This document shows positions 32,246 through 44,095 of a DNA stretch of 64,000 nucleotides, in pieces (the stretch's first letter is position 1; every line of letters starts with the position of its first letter). The DNA comes from Apoda limacodes. Lineage: Eukaryota; Arthropoda; Insecta; Lepidoptera; Limacodidae. Both the position numbers and the translations under genes were made by a program. The notes under the pieces are model-generated. The model did no database searches, was not told the origin of the DNA, and worked only from the letters and a program-made list of their open reading frames with translations. The stretch spans positions 6,696,001-6,760,000 of the forward strand of contig OX291545.1 of the NCBI GenBank assembly GCA_946406115.1, written 5' to 3'.

Positions 32246-32847
32246 GTTATATACTATTCTATAAATTTTATAAATTAAATATTTAATTTTAAAACAAGTG
32301 ATAAATGTGAAGCTAAACGCACAGATAATCTACCTATTTTTATATTTTCTACTTAATCTACGTTTTGTAAAATCAGTCAGCGATTCATAAATATTTCGTT
32401 ACCAATTTTCCTCGCTGCGGAGCATCCATTGTTACTAAATGTATTTAAGACCCGCCCATTGAACTGAATCAATGTGCAGATGTACGTAAATTGAATCCAG
32501 TGATTGAGCATTGTTCACAAGCTCAGTTAATTAAATTGTTTAACAATAACATTTGATCGCAACTTCTTTTGATTTTAATATGGGACGGGATATATTTTGT
32601 AACAGATCCGTATATTAAAAATGTTTGTTTGACTGCAAGTGTTAGAAACTTTGTATGAAAAATTCACTATCTTCACTTGGCTTGCTGATTTAGATGTTTT
32701 TTTAGACTTAGCTATACACGCAAAGGTATAAGTGACAGGTTTACCAGTTAGGTAAGCTGTGAAGCTAACCGAAACCAGTATGATACAAAATTGTACAAGT
32801 TTCAAACTATGGGCCCCGAATTTATTTGAAAGTTCAGTACTGGTAGA
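32246..32847. other. No gene seen
   Basis: AT-rich, unassigned. Confidence 0.35.
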
Positions 32848-33145
32848 TCATTATTGTCGCCGTCGTTTCCTAACACGTCACTCCCGGCTGAATATGTGCT
32901 TAAAATATTTCAGGACACGTTGCTTTTAAAGATGTTATTTAGTGCCAAGTTTGGCCAAAGTTTGGGTAATGGTTCTATGCGCAGTTCATGATGATAGGTA
33001 AACCACATTTCAAAACTATCAATTCTGTATTCTTGACGACTTTAGTGATCATATTACGTAATGGGTGATTTGTTAAGACACTATAGCACCCACTTCCTAC
33101 AATAAACGGACCCGGACCAGGTGGTCAGCCCTGTCTAGATTGTTA
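32848..33145. repeat. Dispersed repeat pair, copy 2
   Basis: Partner of 31455-31800, same orientation, about 1.4 kb downstream. The right part shares CCACTTCCTACAATAAACGG / CCGCTTCTTACAATATACGA. Confidence 0.6.
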
Positions 33146-35264
33146 AGTAGAACTGTACAAGCAAACCTTACACGTGTCTGAAGACAGTTCTATTACCTAC
33201 CTTAACATTATTTCAATCGCAATCAATTCATTTTAACCAGATAACAAGATTGTTCCTTATACTTATGTCAGGAGTTTTTGCCTCTTGTAAGGAATTAGGG
33301 CGGAATGCAGTTTGTTAGGAATTTCGATTAAAAGACGTTGTAATGTGAAGAAATCGCCATAGCATTTCGTATTCTTATTGTTACAAAGTCAGATATGCTG
33401 ACACTGTACGTATTTAAAACGTTTATCGTCTAATATTTTACAGAAACATACATAAAATCATATCTGTTTCAAGCTAAGTAGACTTCAATTTGATACGATC
33501 CTGGCGCACTTTTCTCTTCACTCTCATTAGTGCAGTAGTGGATACTGGAAACTGTTTCGTAGTCCCGACGACAAACACTAGGTCCTCACTGATAATTAGG
33601 CTGAAAATCAGTGATGTGGCTTACTGGTGCAGCTTTATACTGAGTCCTCCTGAGGTCCTGAGGTCCTTTTTGACCTTGCGCAACAAAAGCGTATCTATTT
33701 ATAAGTGAGTAGTAGTTACGTAAGTGAGTAGAGTGAGTAGAGTAGTTACGTCGAAGTGAGTAGTTTTGTATTTAGTATGTACTTGTGTTGCGCTTATTGC
33801 TAAATAAATTATTTATCTTTTTCTTTTATAGGAATAATTCAGTTATTTTGGATTGTTTTAAAATGCATTTTCGACAAATTTTGTTGGTTTGGTATAGAAA
33901 CAGATATAAGATAAAATGATACAGCTGTTTAAGGGCTTATTATTAATAACACTGAGATCAACACAAATTATATATTTCACAAAAATCAAGAAACTTTGAG
34001 AACGGAGCTCCAGTTAAATTTACCCAACCAGTTAGATACATTGGACTACTGAGACAATAAATTGCACTTAGTAGAAGTTCTTAGGTATATTACTTAAATA
34101 TAAAAGTAAGGAGAAAATTACTAGCCCGTGTTTCACACAATGTTTTTCATCACTTTTGCGAGTTAATAATTAAAAATATCAGGCGAAAAAATTAAAAATT
34201 TACTTTACAATTTTTGAAAACACAAAAAAAGTTTTTCAAGTTACCTTAGTATGTAAATATTATGATTACGTACTTATTTGTTGTTGCCCTTTGGTAGTAA
34301 GTGTGTCACTCCTTCTTTTTAGGGCCCCGATGAAAATCAGTGCTTTGCTCATTGTGAGCACACAGCACAGCGGTATGCTGGGTGGGATACCTATTTGGCT
34401 TATAAATGTATACAGAAATCTTTCGATAGAATGTACATTTAAGATCATTTTTTTAAGCTATATTATATATATTTATGTATATGTATGTGTGCGATTGTGA
34501 GTGTTTGTATGCTTACATGTACATATATACCAATTATTGTACTCTACCATCTAGTGTATGTTTATTAGTCAAATAAATGTGTTTTCTCCTTATTCTTCTA
34601 TTTGTCTTTAGGCGTCGGTGGTAACAGGTTCATAATTATTTTTTGAGCCCCATTAACAATATCTGGCGGTGTCGCAATTATATTAAACTCATATGACGAC
34701 GAAGACATGTTTTATTTCTTGTTAAAGTTGTAAATTGTTGTGTTATCGTACAAGCACAGCGCGCGCGGTGTGTTCAATGACATAATGAATCATATTGCCC
34801 GAGGGTTTAATAAACTCCCGCTTTGCCTTGATAAAATTACAAAGAAAAACCCCGTCGGAGTAATTTAGGTCTTAGCACCCACATTACCAGCACGTTATGA
34901 CACTGTTTACGAGTAAGTGTGATGAAAAATAATTAAAACTAATATTCATCACTTATTGAATAGGCACGAGCTTAATACCCAGATGCCCGGTTTTTTTTTA
35001 CTTTGTTTACATATTTTTTCTGTTGGTACTGTGTCTGCTCGATGTTCCAACAAATCGACACGTTTCCCCGCCAATATTTATGTATTTTATTAGGATGAAT
35101 GAACATGTAACGCAGCGCAACGCGAAGAGGCCAGCATCATTCTCGCCGGTCTTCTTGCGTCCCGCTGGCGACGTAATTTTTTTCTTCGACGCTCGTACGT
35201 GCATACATTTTGCCCTCGAATTCCAGAGTTAGAACAGCTCAAGACTGTTCCCAATAAGGTCCCT
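33146..35264. other. No gene recognised; short tandem repeats
   Basis: Contains small direct repeats at about 33648-33668 (GAGGTCCT) and 33705-33760 (AAGTGAGTAG/AGAGTGAGTAG). Open frames at 33490-33708, 34291-34500 and 35007-35232 have no recognisable domain and no exon context. Confidence 0.35.
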
Positions 35265-36060
35265 AATTATTTCTGGTGACAGATCTCAAAGCAAGAAACT
35301 CATAGCCCAACATCACACTTAGCAGATGTTCTTCAGCTGAAGATTTCTTTTGCTTTGCAGTAAGAGCTCACATGTCTTCGCTTCTTTTGAATCTTCCTAG
35401 TATTATGGTCTTACCTATTGTGCCTTCCTGCAGTTACAAATGAGGAAGTATATCTCGTAGGTCTTCCAGGACCCTTCAAAGCCTTTATTTAAATATTTTA
35501 AGTACCCTATTACAATTTCTCTTCTAAAATTTAATTGAGGGATCTTGTCTTCTGCTTTCCTGTGCAATTTCCAGACAATATGTATATGTCCATCCAATAT
35601 CCACGTCAATAATGACCAATACCATTTTTTACCATTCTTTCATTTAATTACTGCCGAACTGTGGGAATGCGCCAAGAAACGGCCCTAACTCTCCGCGAAG
35701 TCATGTTCGTTTGGCTGTGCCACAAAGATTGTCAAAACATCTCTCCTCGTTAGGTTTATTTTTTAACCTTACTTCAGCTTCAGCGAGCAACTGCTTGGAG
35801 CTCATATTTTCTGCCCACCAAATTGTCCACCGCTAACTTCGTCGCCTGAATTTCATCCTTTTAAAACAGTTGGGTTTAGTGGAGCAATGTATATATCTCC
35901 AGGTACTGGCAGATCTCCGTCTTCTTAGTTCCCGTCTAAAACACGTCCAATTGAACTGACTGAAAATATTGTTCAAAAATTCCATAAGTGCTTGTCTATA
36001 TGGACACGAAACTTTGACACAAAAACAACGGGTAAAGAAAAGGTTTTCGATTGAAACATT
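35265..36060 (-). pseudogene. piggyBac-type transposase C-terminal remnant
   Basis: The core is 35645-35500 on the minus strand: K-K-W-Y-W-S-L-L-T-W-I-L-D, then W-K-L-H-R-K and L-N-F-R-R-E-I-V-I-G-Y-L, the conserved block at the end of the piggyBac catalytic domain. Farther on, another frame gives G-R-P-T-R-Y, and a third gives K-C-D-V-G-L then C-F-E-I-C-H. This matches the C-terminal cysteine-rich finger of the family. At least two frameshifts and several stops. The upstream stretch (35650-36060) may hold more of the transposase but is too decayed to claim. No terminal repeats found. Confidence 0.7.
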
Positions 36061-37959
36061 TGTTTCAAATCATAAATATAAATTAGTAAACAAACTTTGA
36101 ACCTACTTTAAATTTATTACTTAATTGATTTCACGTATAACAACATACGTGAAATATGAGCCGAAACATAATTTCTGCATTTTTTAAATCTTATAGCTGC
36201 CACTCAAAATATTTTTTACAAAAGAGTGTGTTAAATTGGACCTGTTCATCGTACTCAGCTAATCCAAGAAAACAAAATCCAACAAAATTAAACTAATAAC
36301 ACAGATTAAATAATATTATCTAATAGAAAGCCTACACTATTTTTTAACAATTTAAAATGAAAATAGGTAATTAATACAAAGAAAATAAGGGTATCACCAA
36401 ATATTACATAAAATGCTAATAAAAGTGGTGGTAATCGTCAAATTCAGTTGCATATCGCCTGCTGTAACTAATAGAAAAATTGAAATAATACTACTGAAGA
36501 TATGATGGTGGTCCTGCTTTATTCAACGACCCACACAAATTGGGGTGCGCCAAAAAATTTTCATCCCTTGGTTCAATAAGTATATGGAGAACTGCTTATT
36601 CTCAAATATTTTTTTTCTAAATTTCTTTTTCAAATTGTATGGTGGTTTACATAAGACACCATCCCGTAAAATTTTATCTATCAGTGTAAAGGCGGTGGAA
36701 TTATAAGGATTTGCCATACGGACGGACAAATGTAGTTGAAGAAACCGTAGGGTTGCGTTTTTGCCTTTTGGCTACGCAACCCCAAAAAGTTCAAAATTAC
36801 TATGTTTTGCAAATGAGCCTCTTAGGACTATGAATTTATATTTAATTTATAGTGAAAAATTTATTCTTAGGAAGCTAAATTCTAATCCGTTTTTCAATAA
36901 ATAATTTTCCGATCTTATTTCTGAAAGCTTCCATGTCGTAAACGATTCCAGGCGAGTTCCGTCGACATTTATGAAATTCCGGTGCATTTATTAACTGACA
37001 GAGGGCCCTTATCTGTCAGGTGCTGACTGAATATAGATGAGATCGAAATATGATCTGCCATGGATATGCTTAGGGATATTAAATCAAATAACACCCACAC
37101 CTGTTAACCGACATGTCTCGTGCCTGCTGTTTCAATGATTTTAGGGTTCTGTACTTAAAGAGAAAAATAGAGCCCATTGCTATCGGTCAGCCTGTTCATC
37201 TGTCGGTACGTCACTGGTCTCTAGCTCGTTAACGGAATAATTTACAGACTTTCTGATTTTGAAATTTAGATATTCTGTTAAAAAAACATTTTAATCATTT
37301 GTTTTTTTATTCGCCAGATTTTTGTTCCAATATTTGTACACTTATTTGACGATAAAGTGTCAAATAAGTTCACATCGTAATTTCTGAAGATATGTGCAGC
37401 GCCAGCTTAACACACATTGTAAGTGTACAAAGCCTAGGCCAAGTATTAAAATAAAGTTCATCTTAGACATTACCTGAAAATTTTAGGCATTCTATAAAAA
37501 ACCCAGGTATTGTATAGAATACCGACATATATACATCGCCATTAAAATTATGTAACATATCCATTAAAAGGCTTTATTACAGCCAAATTATCCTACTTCA
37601 TTAAATTTATTACCATTTATTTATTTTTTTAATATTATCTCATTCTAAATATTCATTTAATTATATTTGTGCGTGTAAATTAGCTCCATTATTGTAACCC
37701 CATATTTATATAATGTACAAAGTGTAGGTAGTTTGAAACAATATTGCGTAGAAGGGTATACGCCTGATGGAGCTAATGACACGGCAAAGAGTATAAAAGG
37801 TGAGGACAAAGGCTGTAAGATCGATATAGAGCAGGCTGAGGTAAAAGACTATTTATTTGCGTTGATAAATGTACCGTTAAGTACCTATACAATGCTACCT
37901 TTATGCGGTACTTATTTTCTGTGTACATGTTTGATTAAGCGATGATTTTTTGTCTCAGC
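36061..37959. other. No gene; dispersed-repeat trace near 37140
   Basis: Around 37140-37220, TTAGGGTTCTGTACTTAAAG and TCGGTCAGCCTGTTCATCTG look like a decayed copy of the 11680 family. The open frames at 36523-36729 and 37733-37945 are unassigned. Confidence 0.35.
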
Positions 37960-38050
37960 AGGGGCACCGGCCTCTTCTTAGGAGGATTAGACCATAGTCC
38001 ACCAAACTGGCTTGAATTGGCAGCTATTGAGCTATTGGAAACAGACAGAA
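37960..38050 (+). repeat. Dispersed repeat (ATTAGACCATAGTCCACCAA)
   Basis: Shares the GGCC…ACCATAGTCCAC pattern with 43975-44095 (TTAGGCCATAGTCCACACGT). Short and diverged. Confidence 0.45.
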
Positions 38051-39800
38051 TTTTTCAAGCCACTCATAAAGATAGCTGTCATATGACACTTGTAATAAAA
38101 TGGAAGTATTCTTTTTTCACGACTGCAAAAACTTGGACTAAAATCATGTTTTCAATAAAATTTTTGGCAAGTGGTAAAAATGTACTGCCCACAAAATAGT
38201 CATTTAAAAAAAACGTATTAGAAAATAGCTCATTTATAGTGAAATATATTAACGTCCACTACAAAAGCTTAAGAAAACAATATTGATGTTATGGAAAACT
38301 GCATTTAATAATTTTGATGTTTCAAAAGTATTTTTAAAAACCTTATATGAATGAAAACTTTTTGACTCATTGTTCATGTTCATGTTCATGTTCATAATTA
38401 AAATATTCAAACAATAGGGATGTTCTTTTGTTCGACAATCTACAGAACCTTGATTAAATACAGACTTATTGAAAAAACAAAAGAAAAAGTGATCCGGCAC
38501 CAAAAAGAAATTTCTATAGAACTTATTTTCATCGACATCGAAGATATTTTTTTAAAGAAATATACGCCACAATAGGTAATTAATTGGCCACAAGAATATA
38601 CTACTGTGGCTGGCTCTAGCCCACTCTAATGTGTCTTTGGGCCCATTTGCTATTGAGCGTTTAGGCTACTACTATGGGTGGTTAAAAAGGGACTTTACGT
38701 TTGACATGCACTGAGTCGGTCTATTGTCGCTATAAAACGAACTGTTAGGCCGTGTTCTATATTATATTATATTATATTATATTATATGACAATTAGTTTT
38801 CAAGATATCTGATCCCAAAAAACCTTGTTGTCTATTAACATTTTTTACTACCTGTTTATAAGTGCTGTGTAATAAGAGATGTAATTAGATAATTAGAGAT
38901 ATTGAAATTTCGGTGTTTACTTAATTACACTACTCATTTCAATCAATTGGAAATAAATTATGCACACCAATAATGAGTTCTTATTAACGTCTATCCGCCC
39001 GGTTACAGACACGCGTCTCCTGCTACCTCGAAACGGCGTCCCTCGTCTTAGATTGCGAACTATTATTAGATTTCGCAGAAATCTTTGACCTACATAAGAT
39101 TAGGTTAGAGTCAGCACAGACAAATACGCGACGTGACGCGGCATTTTTGAGACAGCAACACATTATGGACCTTATTTACAAGACAACAAGATATGCTTCC
39201 CAAAGTCGCGCGACGCATCTTGGTGTACTTTGACACGTAACCTCTCACTTTTGTGCTCTCACTATAATATGTATCATCTTATCTAGTAAACAAGGCCCAT
39301 AATGTAAAATACCGCACCGCGTCGCGTCTCGGTCTAAGTTAACCCCTAGTCGCTAAAAAACTCCGTGGCGTAGGTTCCCCATCGGACATTATCAGAATTG
39401 CTTCGGAGTACCAAGGTCTACTGGGGGGCAATAAGGTAATGGAAAATAAAATCGCACTGGCTAATAAAACTGTGAGACTCAAGCTTAAATAGCTCAAAGT
39501 AAGGTTCTCTAACGCTGTCGGCAAAAAAAAAAGTATCTAGATGATCTTCTTTAAACCTCACATTTGCAATACAAAAATTGCAAAATTATAACATGGTTAG
39601 AAATATTAAAACCACTTAAAAAGGTAACTCACTCGTTTGCTACAGAATGTGTGTTGACTATACAACTATAGACTCCCCCACTTTAATAAATTTCAAAGCA
39701 TCCTCTACCGAAAAGCGATAACGGACCATTGGCCAACCAGGTCAGTATACCTAGTTCCCGATAAAATATTGATTTCTTCAATTTATTTTTAGCTTAGGTC
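38051..39800. other. No gene; two microsatellites
   Basis: A hexamer run (TTCATG)4 at about 38372-38396 and a pentamer run (ATATT)n at about 38758-38789. Otherwise unassigned. Confidence 0.5.
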
Positions 39801-40200
39801 GTTGTCGTTATATCGGGAGTCTCTTGAATAGCAATTCCACCAACCACAACGAAGACATGGTTCTGGACAGACTAATTGGCAAATTTGCTCCAATGACAGT
39901 CACTTACTTGCTCGTTAATGACAACCCAAGGCTAGGCTTACTCGACATGGTGCTTCTATAGAACGAGATCCTAAATTTGCGTCCTATAGAACTGCTAGGT
40001 AAACTTTGTTCTGACTATCTCCCCGTTAGCTTGTCACTCAGATTTTCTCGTACGACCAAAAACTTGGTAAGCTGAGGTAAGTTTGAGAAAGCTACCAGCT
40101 ATTCACATCGAGATATCTTCCCCGATATTCCTCTAGTATTTGCGAGTGCTTCAACCAAAAACCAGTGGAGAGCGATCACCGATGAGATTTTCTAAAAGAC
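39801..40200 (+). pseudogene. LINE endonuclease-domain fragment
   Basis: Plus-strand reading: L-N-S-N-S-T-N-H-N-E-D, then L-G-L-L-D-M-V-L-L and L-C-S-D-Y-L-P-V-S-L-S-L. This follows the end of an apurinic-like endonuclease domain of a Jockey-type LINE, where L-D-I and S-D-H-x-P-V are the usual motifs; the His is Tyr here. Stops present. Confidence 0.55.
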
Positions 40201-40816
40201 ATCAACTTACTGATGGGAGTTTCTAACGCCACATAAAACATATAATGAAACTTCGTCTAGGTAGCCTGCTGCTAACGAAAGGGATCTTGCCTGGTTATTA
40301 GGCTTACTGGAGGTATAAGAGAGTTCTGAAGTTAGATATGAACATACAGGAGGTGCGCACTCCCGCTGTACCGTCGTTTACTAATTGGTAGATGCAGAAC
40401 ACTTACTCCACACTAAGCGCTTTAAACTCTTCCCCCACACGAATGCGTCTCGTAGGTACATCAGAGCTCAAGGTAACTTCTGGCAGCTGCCTTTGGATTT
40501 TTACTTAGTTTAGCGGGCCTGCTATCGATTGATATATTATATATTTTAAGTGATTTCTAGTTATAATATGAACTAGTGAAGAAGAAAAAGAATATATAGA
40601 TATGTTTGCCCATAGTCACCGTTTTAGCCACCAACGCCATTCATTCGCTATTATAGTTCTTGCAACATCGCCGATATTTCAATAACTGAAAATCTTCGAC
40701 CATGGTAAAAAACTATCAAAAAACTGTCAAGAATGATACAAAAATGATTGATCCGGGGTGGTTTATATAGTCAGGTATTGAAATAATGTACTATTTTAAA
40801 ATTATTTTGTAATTAA
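40201..40816. other. No gene seen
   Basis: Possible further decay of the LINE to the left. Nothing firm. Confidence 0.35.
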
Positions 40817-40817
40817 A

Positions 40818-40823
40818 TTTATT
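40818..40823 (-). terminator. Poly(A) signal AATAAA of the secreted-protein gene
   Basis: AATAAA on the minus strand, 60 bp past the TAA stop at 40883-40885. Good spacing for a short 3' UTR. Confidence 0.7.
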
Positions 40824-40882
40824 TCTACTTAAGTCTGTGTTGCGTTAAATATACAAACAGAACAGAAAGGTCATATCTTTGA

Positions 40883-42900
40883 TTATCCTTGCATGAAACT
40901 GTTCCCGCCCTGCGACCCAAAGCCGCTCTGGCCCTGGTTGTAGTTGTTAAAGCCACCACCCTGGCCGCTTTGAGAACCAAAGCCAGAAGCACCTCCCACG
41001 TCGTGGGATGAAGACTGAGATCCTTGAGTTACCTACAGAAAAAAAAATTGCTTAGTTTTAGGTAACTGTATAAAACATTATACGGTGACCGCTTAACATC
41101 AAGCCGAACGTGGGCTTGTTTGCCACCTTACTGGTTTAAAAAAATATTTTGCAATAGGTTTTGACATAATTCGTTTAAAATTCTATAGCAAAGAACCAAA
41201 AAAGAACTAGACTAGCTATCGGACTATATGTTTTCTAAATCTGTTCTCTAAAAAAGATTTCATGAAAGTAACGTTTGTTATAAACTTTTGAGTGACGAAT
41301 TGCTTTTTTTCTCGTACACTAAAGACATACTTGTAATGAAATTTTCTACAATCATCAACATAATTTCATCAGTTCCAAATTAACACCAATTATTTAGTTT
41401 TTTACTAAATATTTACGTTTTAAATTCACTACATTAATATGGGACCACCTCGGAAGTATAAATTTTAAATAATTAATAATGATAAATAGTATAGTATGTT
41501 TGGTAATCTATCAAATAGTGAAAGCTGATATTTGTCACTAAGACAAATCTCGTCCAGACAAGGCCTGTTCTTGAACTTTTCCTAAAAAAAAACTATAAAT
41601 CATTAAGTACCGAGGAGAAGCTGCTTGACTGGGAGCCCCTGTTGTGGCCAGCACTGCCACCACCCATCTGCTGTCCACCACTACCATAGCCGCTGGCTCC
41701 AGCATTGTGTTGCTGACCACCTCCCATGCTATTAAATTGTTGGCCAGCCGCAGGTAGCATTCCAGGCATCATTCCACCTCCTGCCATCATTCCACCTCCC
41801 GGGATCATTCCAGCTCCTGGAATCATTCCAGCTCCTGGCATCATTCCACCTCCTGTCATCATTCCACCTCCTGGCATAATTTCACTTCCTCCCATTGGCA
41901 TAAACGGTACAGCATGTACTGCTACCGCGCAAGCTACAACGATCACAGCCTGAAAAAACACAATGATAATATTATGTTTATAATAATAAAAAAATTCTTC
42001 GTGCAATTTAGGTATTTACTTTTATTTATCAATATATTATTTCATAATAATAATTGAATATATATATATATATATATTTGAGATCGATGAACTTCGTAAC
42101 CGTTTGACCGATCACCATAAAAGTCAGCGAGGTGTTTTTTACGGAGATTATTTTTTCTGTCCTCCTTGCTATAACTCGCTTCTAGTTTAATAAATTATAT
42201 TAATACACTCCCGGACATATGCATCGGCCCACCTTGTGGTGTTTTGATCGCCCATAGCCATAAATAAATGTTAAGATGAGCAAAAAGTTTTTATGCAGTT
42301 ATGAAGGTGGCACATTTTGTCACCAAGAAAGGGTGTGCGTTTAGCTCAGTGCTGCATGAATGGGAGGGTTGCTTTTGGCGGTCGCTCATTGACAATTTGG
42401 GGAAGAATATCAACAAATGATAAAAAATGAGCTTGAGGTGGTTAGTGGGCCACCATTGCCATCATTAGATAGTGACAGGTATATTCGCCAGCGCTTAGAA
42501 CCTCACGTGACGCCATACGCTGAACAAGTGGGTCCAAATTTCATTGCTATGCATGATAATGTAAGAGTGCATACGGCCGGTATTGTTCGAGAATATCTTC
42601 GAGATGTGGATATCGTAGTTATGGACTGTCCAGCAAGAAGCCCAGACATGAACCCCATTATGGGACCTAAATTGAGTTCACCATTTTTAAATTATTAATG
42701 AAAGGTGTTATCACGGTAATGTTAAAAAAGCGAAGGGAAGATTTGTGATTACAAAGTTAATCCCAGAGTACTACTTTCTAAAAATGTTTTTCATTTTCGC
42801 TAAAATAAATTAAAATTTCCAGTATACATAATTTACATATCTATGAATTATAAGGTAAATATTTTAATTAAATTAGAAGGTAACTTACCAATAGTTTCAT
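40883..42900 (-). CDS. Secreted Met/Gly/Ser/Gln-rich repeat protein, three exons
   Basis: Coding exons 42889-42900, 41611-41949 and 40883-41032. Both introns (939 and 578 bp) are GT-AG and phase 0; donors are GTAAGT and GTACTT, acceptors TTTTTTCAG and TTTCTGTAG. The 501-nt CDS gives 166 residues. M1-A17 is a signal peptide (MKLL | AVIVVACAVAVHA), cut probably before V18. Residues 29-68 are a tandem hexapeptide block alternating G-G-G-M-M-x and G-A-G-M-I-P. Residues 72-117 are Gln/Gly/Asn/Ser-rich. Exon 3 (118-166) repeats the G-S-Q-S-S-S motif of exon 2 and ends G-F-G-S-Q-G-G-N-S-F-M-Q-G. No cysteine occurs after the signal peptide. The composition suggests an extracellular structural protein (silk, cuticle, cocoon or eggshell type); this is inference and no family was recognised. 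A TATA box and poly(A) signal flank it. Intron 1 holds a Tc1 remnant and intron 2 a LINE-A tail. Confidence 0.85.
41085..41145 (+). mobile_element. LINE-A tail in intron 2
   Basis: GGGCTTGTTTGCCACCTTAC then TGGTTTAAAAAAA matches the LINE-A 3' end (sense). About 60 bp, opposite in orientation to the host gene. Confidence 0.75.
42058..42080. repeat. (TA)n microsatellite in intron 1
   Basis: An uninterrupted TA run within the first intron of the secreted-protein gene. Confidence 0.8.
42204..42710 (+). pseudogene. Tc1-type transposase remnant in intron 1
   Basis: First frame from about 42275: D-E-Q-K-V-F…, then R-V-A-F-G-G-R-S-L-T-I-W-G-R-I-S, with an internal stop. After a frameshift, 42417-42698 reads Y-I-R-Q-R-L-E-P-H-V, M-H-D-N-V-R-V-H-T-A-G and S-P-D-M-N-P-I. 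These are the first and second Asp motifs of a DD34E (Tc1) transposase. The sequence diverges just after N-P-I, so the final Glu is lost. A possible left end starts CACTCCCGGACATATGCATC at 42207; no matching right end found. It is antisense to the host gene, inside its first intron. Confidence 0.85.
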
Positions 42901-42953
42901 GATGACTTCTTTTCTTTGCCAAGGTGAGAATAATGCATTATTTTAAGACAGAA

Positions 42954-42963
42954 CCTTATATAG
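42954..42963 (-). promoter_or_regulatory. TATA box of the secreted-protein gene
   Basis: CTATATAAGG on the minus strand, about 55 bp before the ATG at 42900. It predicts transcription start near 42925-42935 and a 5' UTR of roughly 25-35 nt. A compact TATA promoter fits a tissue-specific, highly expressed secreted protein. Confidence 0.7.
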
Positions 42964-43961
42964 TCACTCAATTAGTGTGTACCTATTACGGTAATGACAA
43001 GTTGGGTGATATCTGACTGTTAGATTGCCACAAATGATAATTGATAGTGATTACTAGAATTGCAATTTGGTGAAGATAGGTACCAAATGAGAATTACAGT
43101 TGTGTATTAATGTTGTGTTACAAGTATTTTCATTATTAGTTTTATTAATGAATCCTGTTTTGAGGTAATTTATTTTGTTACATTCCTTAAGGGCACGAGT
43201 TTACATTAAACAAGTATTATTATATCTTCTATCTCTAGCACATCAAAAGTAGATATGTAATGAATAGTACATTACTGACGAGACCGCGAAAGTAAGCATT
43301 TGCTAGATAAGTGGAATTTGAGTTTTCAATAATACGCATCCAGCAATGGCTTTACGACCGAGACTTGTATAGAGATTTACTCAAGAACGCAGGAAAAAGA
43401 AAACAGACATATAATAGAATAGTGGTTTAATAAAAGTAAAAATGTCAAAGATAATTTTATGTTAAATGTTATGTTATTTATATTTGGGCAAATTTTAAAA
43501 AAAAATTAGATTTTGGTTTAGGTAATAACGTTTTGAAAACAAAACACCTGCAGTAGTATAAGAAACACCTTGAATTTTCAGATTTCCGTAGTGGAAAACA
43601 TTAAATTAGAAATACACCTCCGGCTGACGCAGTCAAACTCCGATGTGACGTTATTTTGACACGACGTATTAAAAGGAAAATAAGCAAAAGTCTACAGACA
43701 TTGGTCCAAGAAATTAATAGTCTGCCCCCAGGGTAGACATATACCTAGTGCATTTGAAAGATTAGTTTCATAACATCCTTTTTTGTATGGGATTTTCTGT
43801 ACGATAGATTTTTAGCAAATGTCGGTGGTGGCCTAGGGGTTTTAATTTCACCTTGTATTCTGAGTGTTGGAGGTTCGTGCCCCGCGTGTACCAATTAGTC
43901 TTTTAAAAAAAGAAGGAAGAGTTTCACGGTCTCATGCAAAAAATAATGTAATTCTACCAAT
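42964..43961. other. Upstream region of the secreted-protein gene; nothing else recognised
   Basis: AT-rich non-coding sequence that would contain any upstream control elements of the gene at 40883-42900. No coding signal. Confidence 0.4.
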
Positions 43962-44095
43962 GTGGGCCAATTTGCCCTTTCCTTATCAGCCTCATACCGT
44001 CCCACTGTTGGGGCGCGGCCTACCCTCATCGAGGGCGATTTAGGCCATAGTCCACACGTGGGCCCATTGTGTACTTCACATACGTCTTTTTTTTA
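43962..44095 (+). repeat. Dispersed repeat (CCGTCCCACTGTTGGGGCGC)
   Basis: CCTCATACCGTCCCACTGTT then GGCCATAGTCCACACGTGGG, resembling 37960-38050 and the GCCCATGCCCA ends at about 23708 and 50900. Typical of retroposon 3' regions. Confidence 0.5.

Noticed and set aside
41726..41953. Plus-strand proline/isoleucine-rich frame
   Set aside because: Antisense of the Met/Gly repeat in exon 2 of the secreted-protein gene, which has splice sites, signal peptide and promoter on the minus strand.
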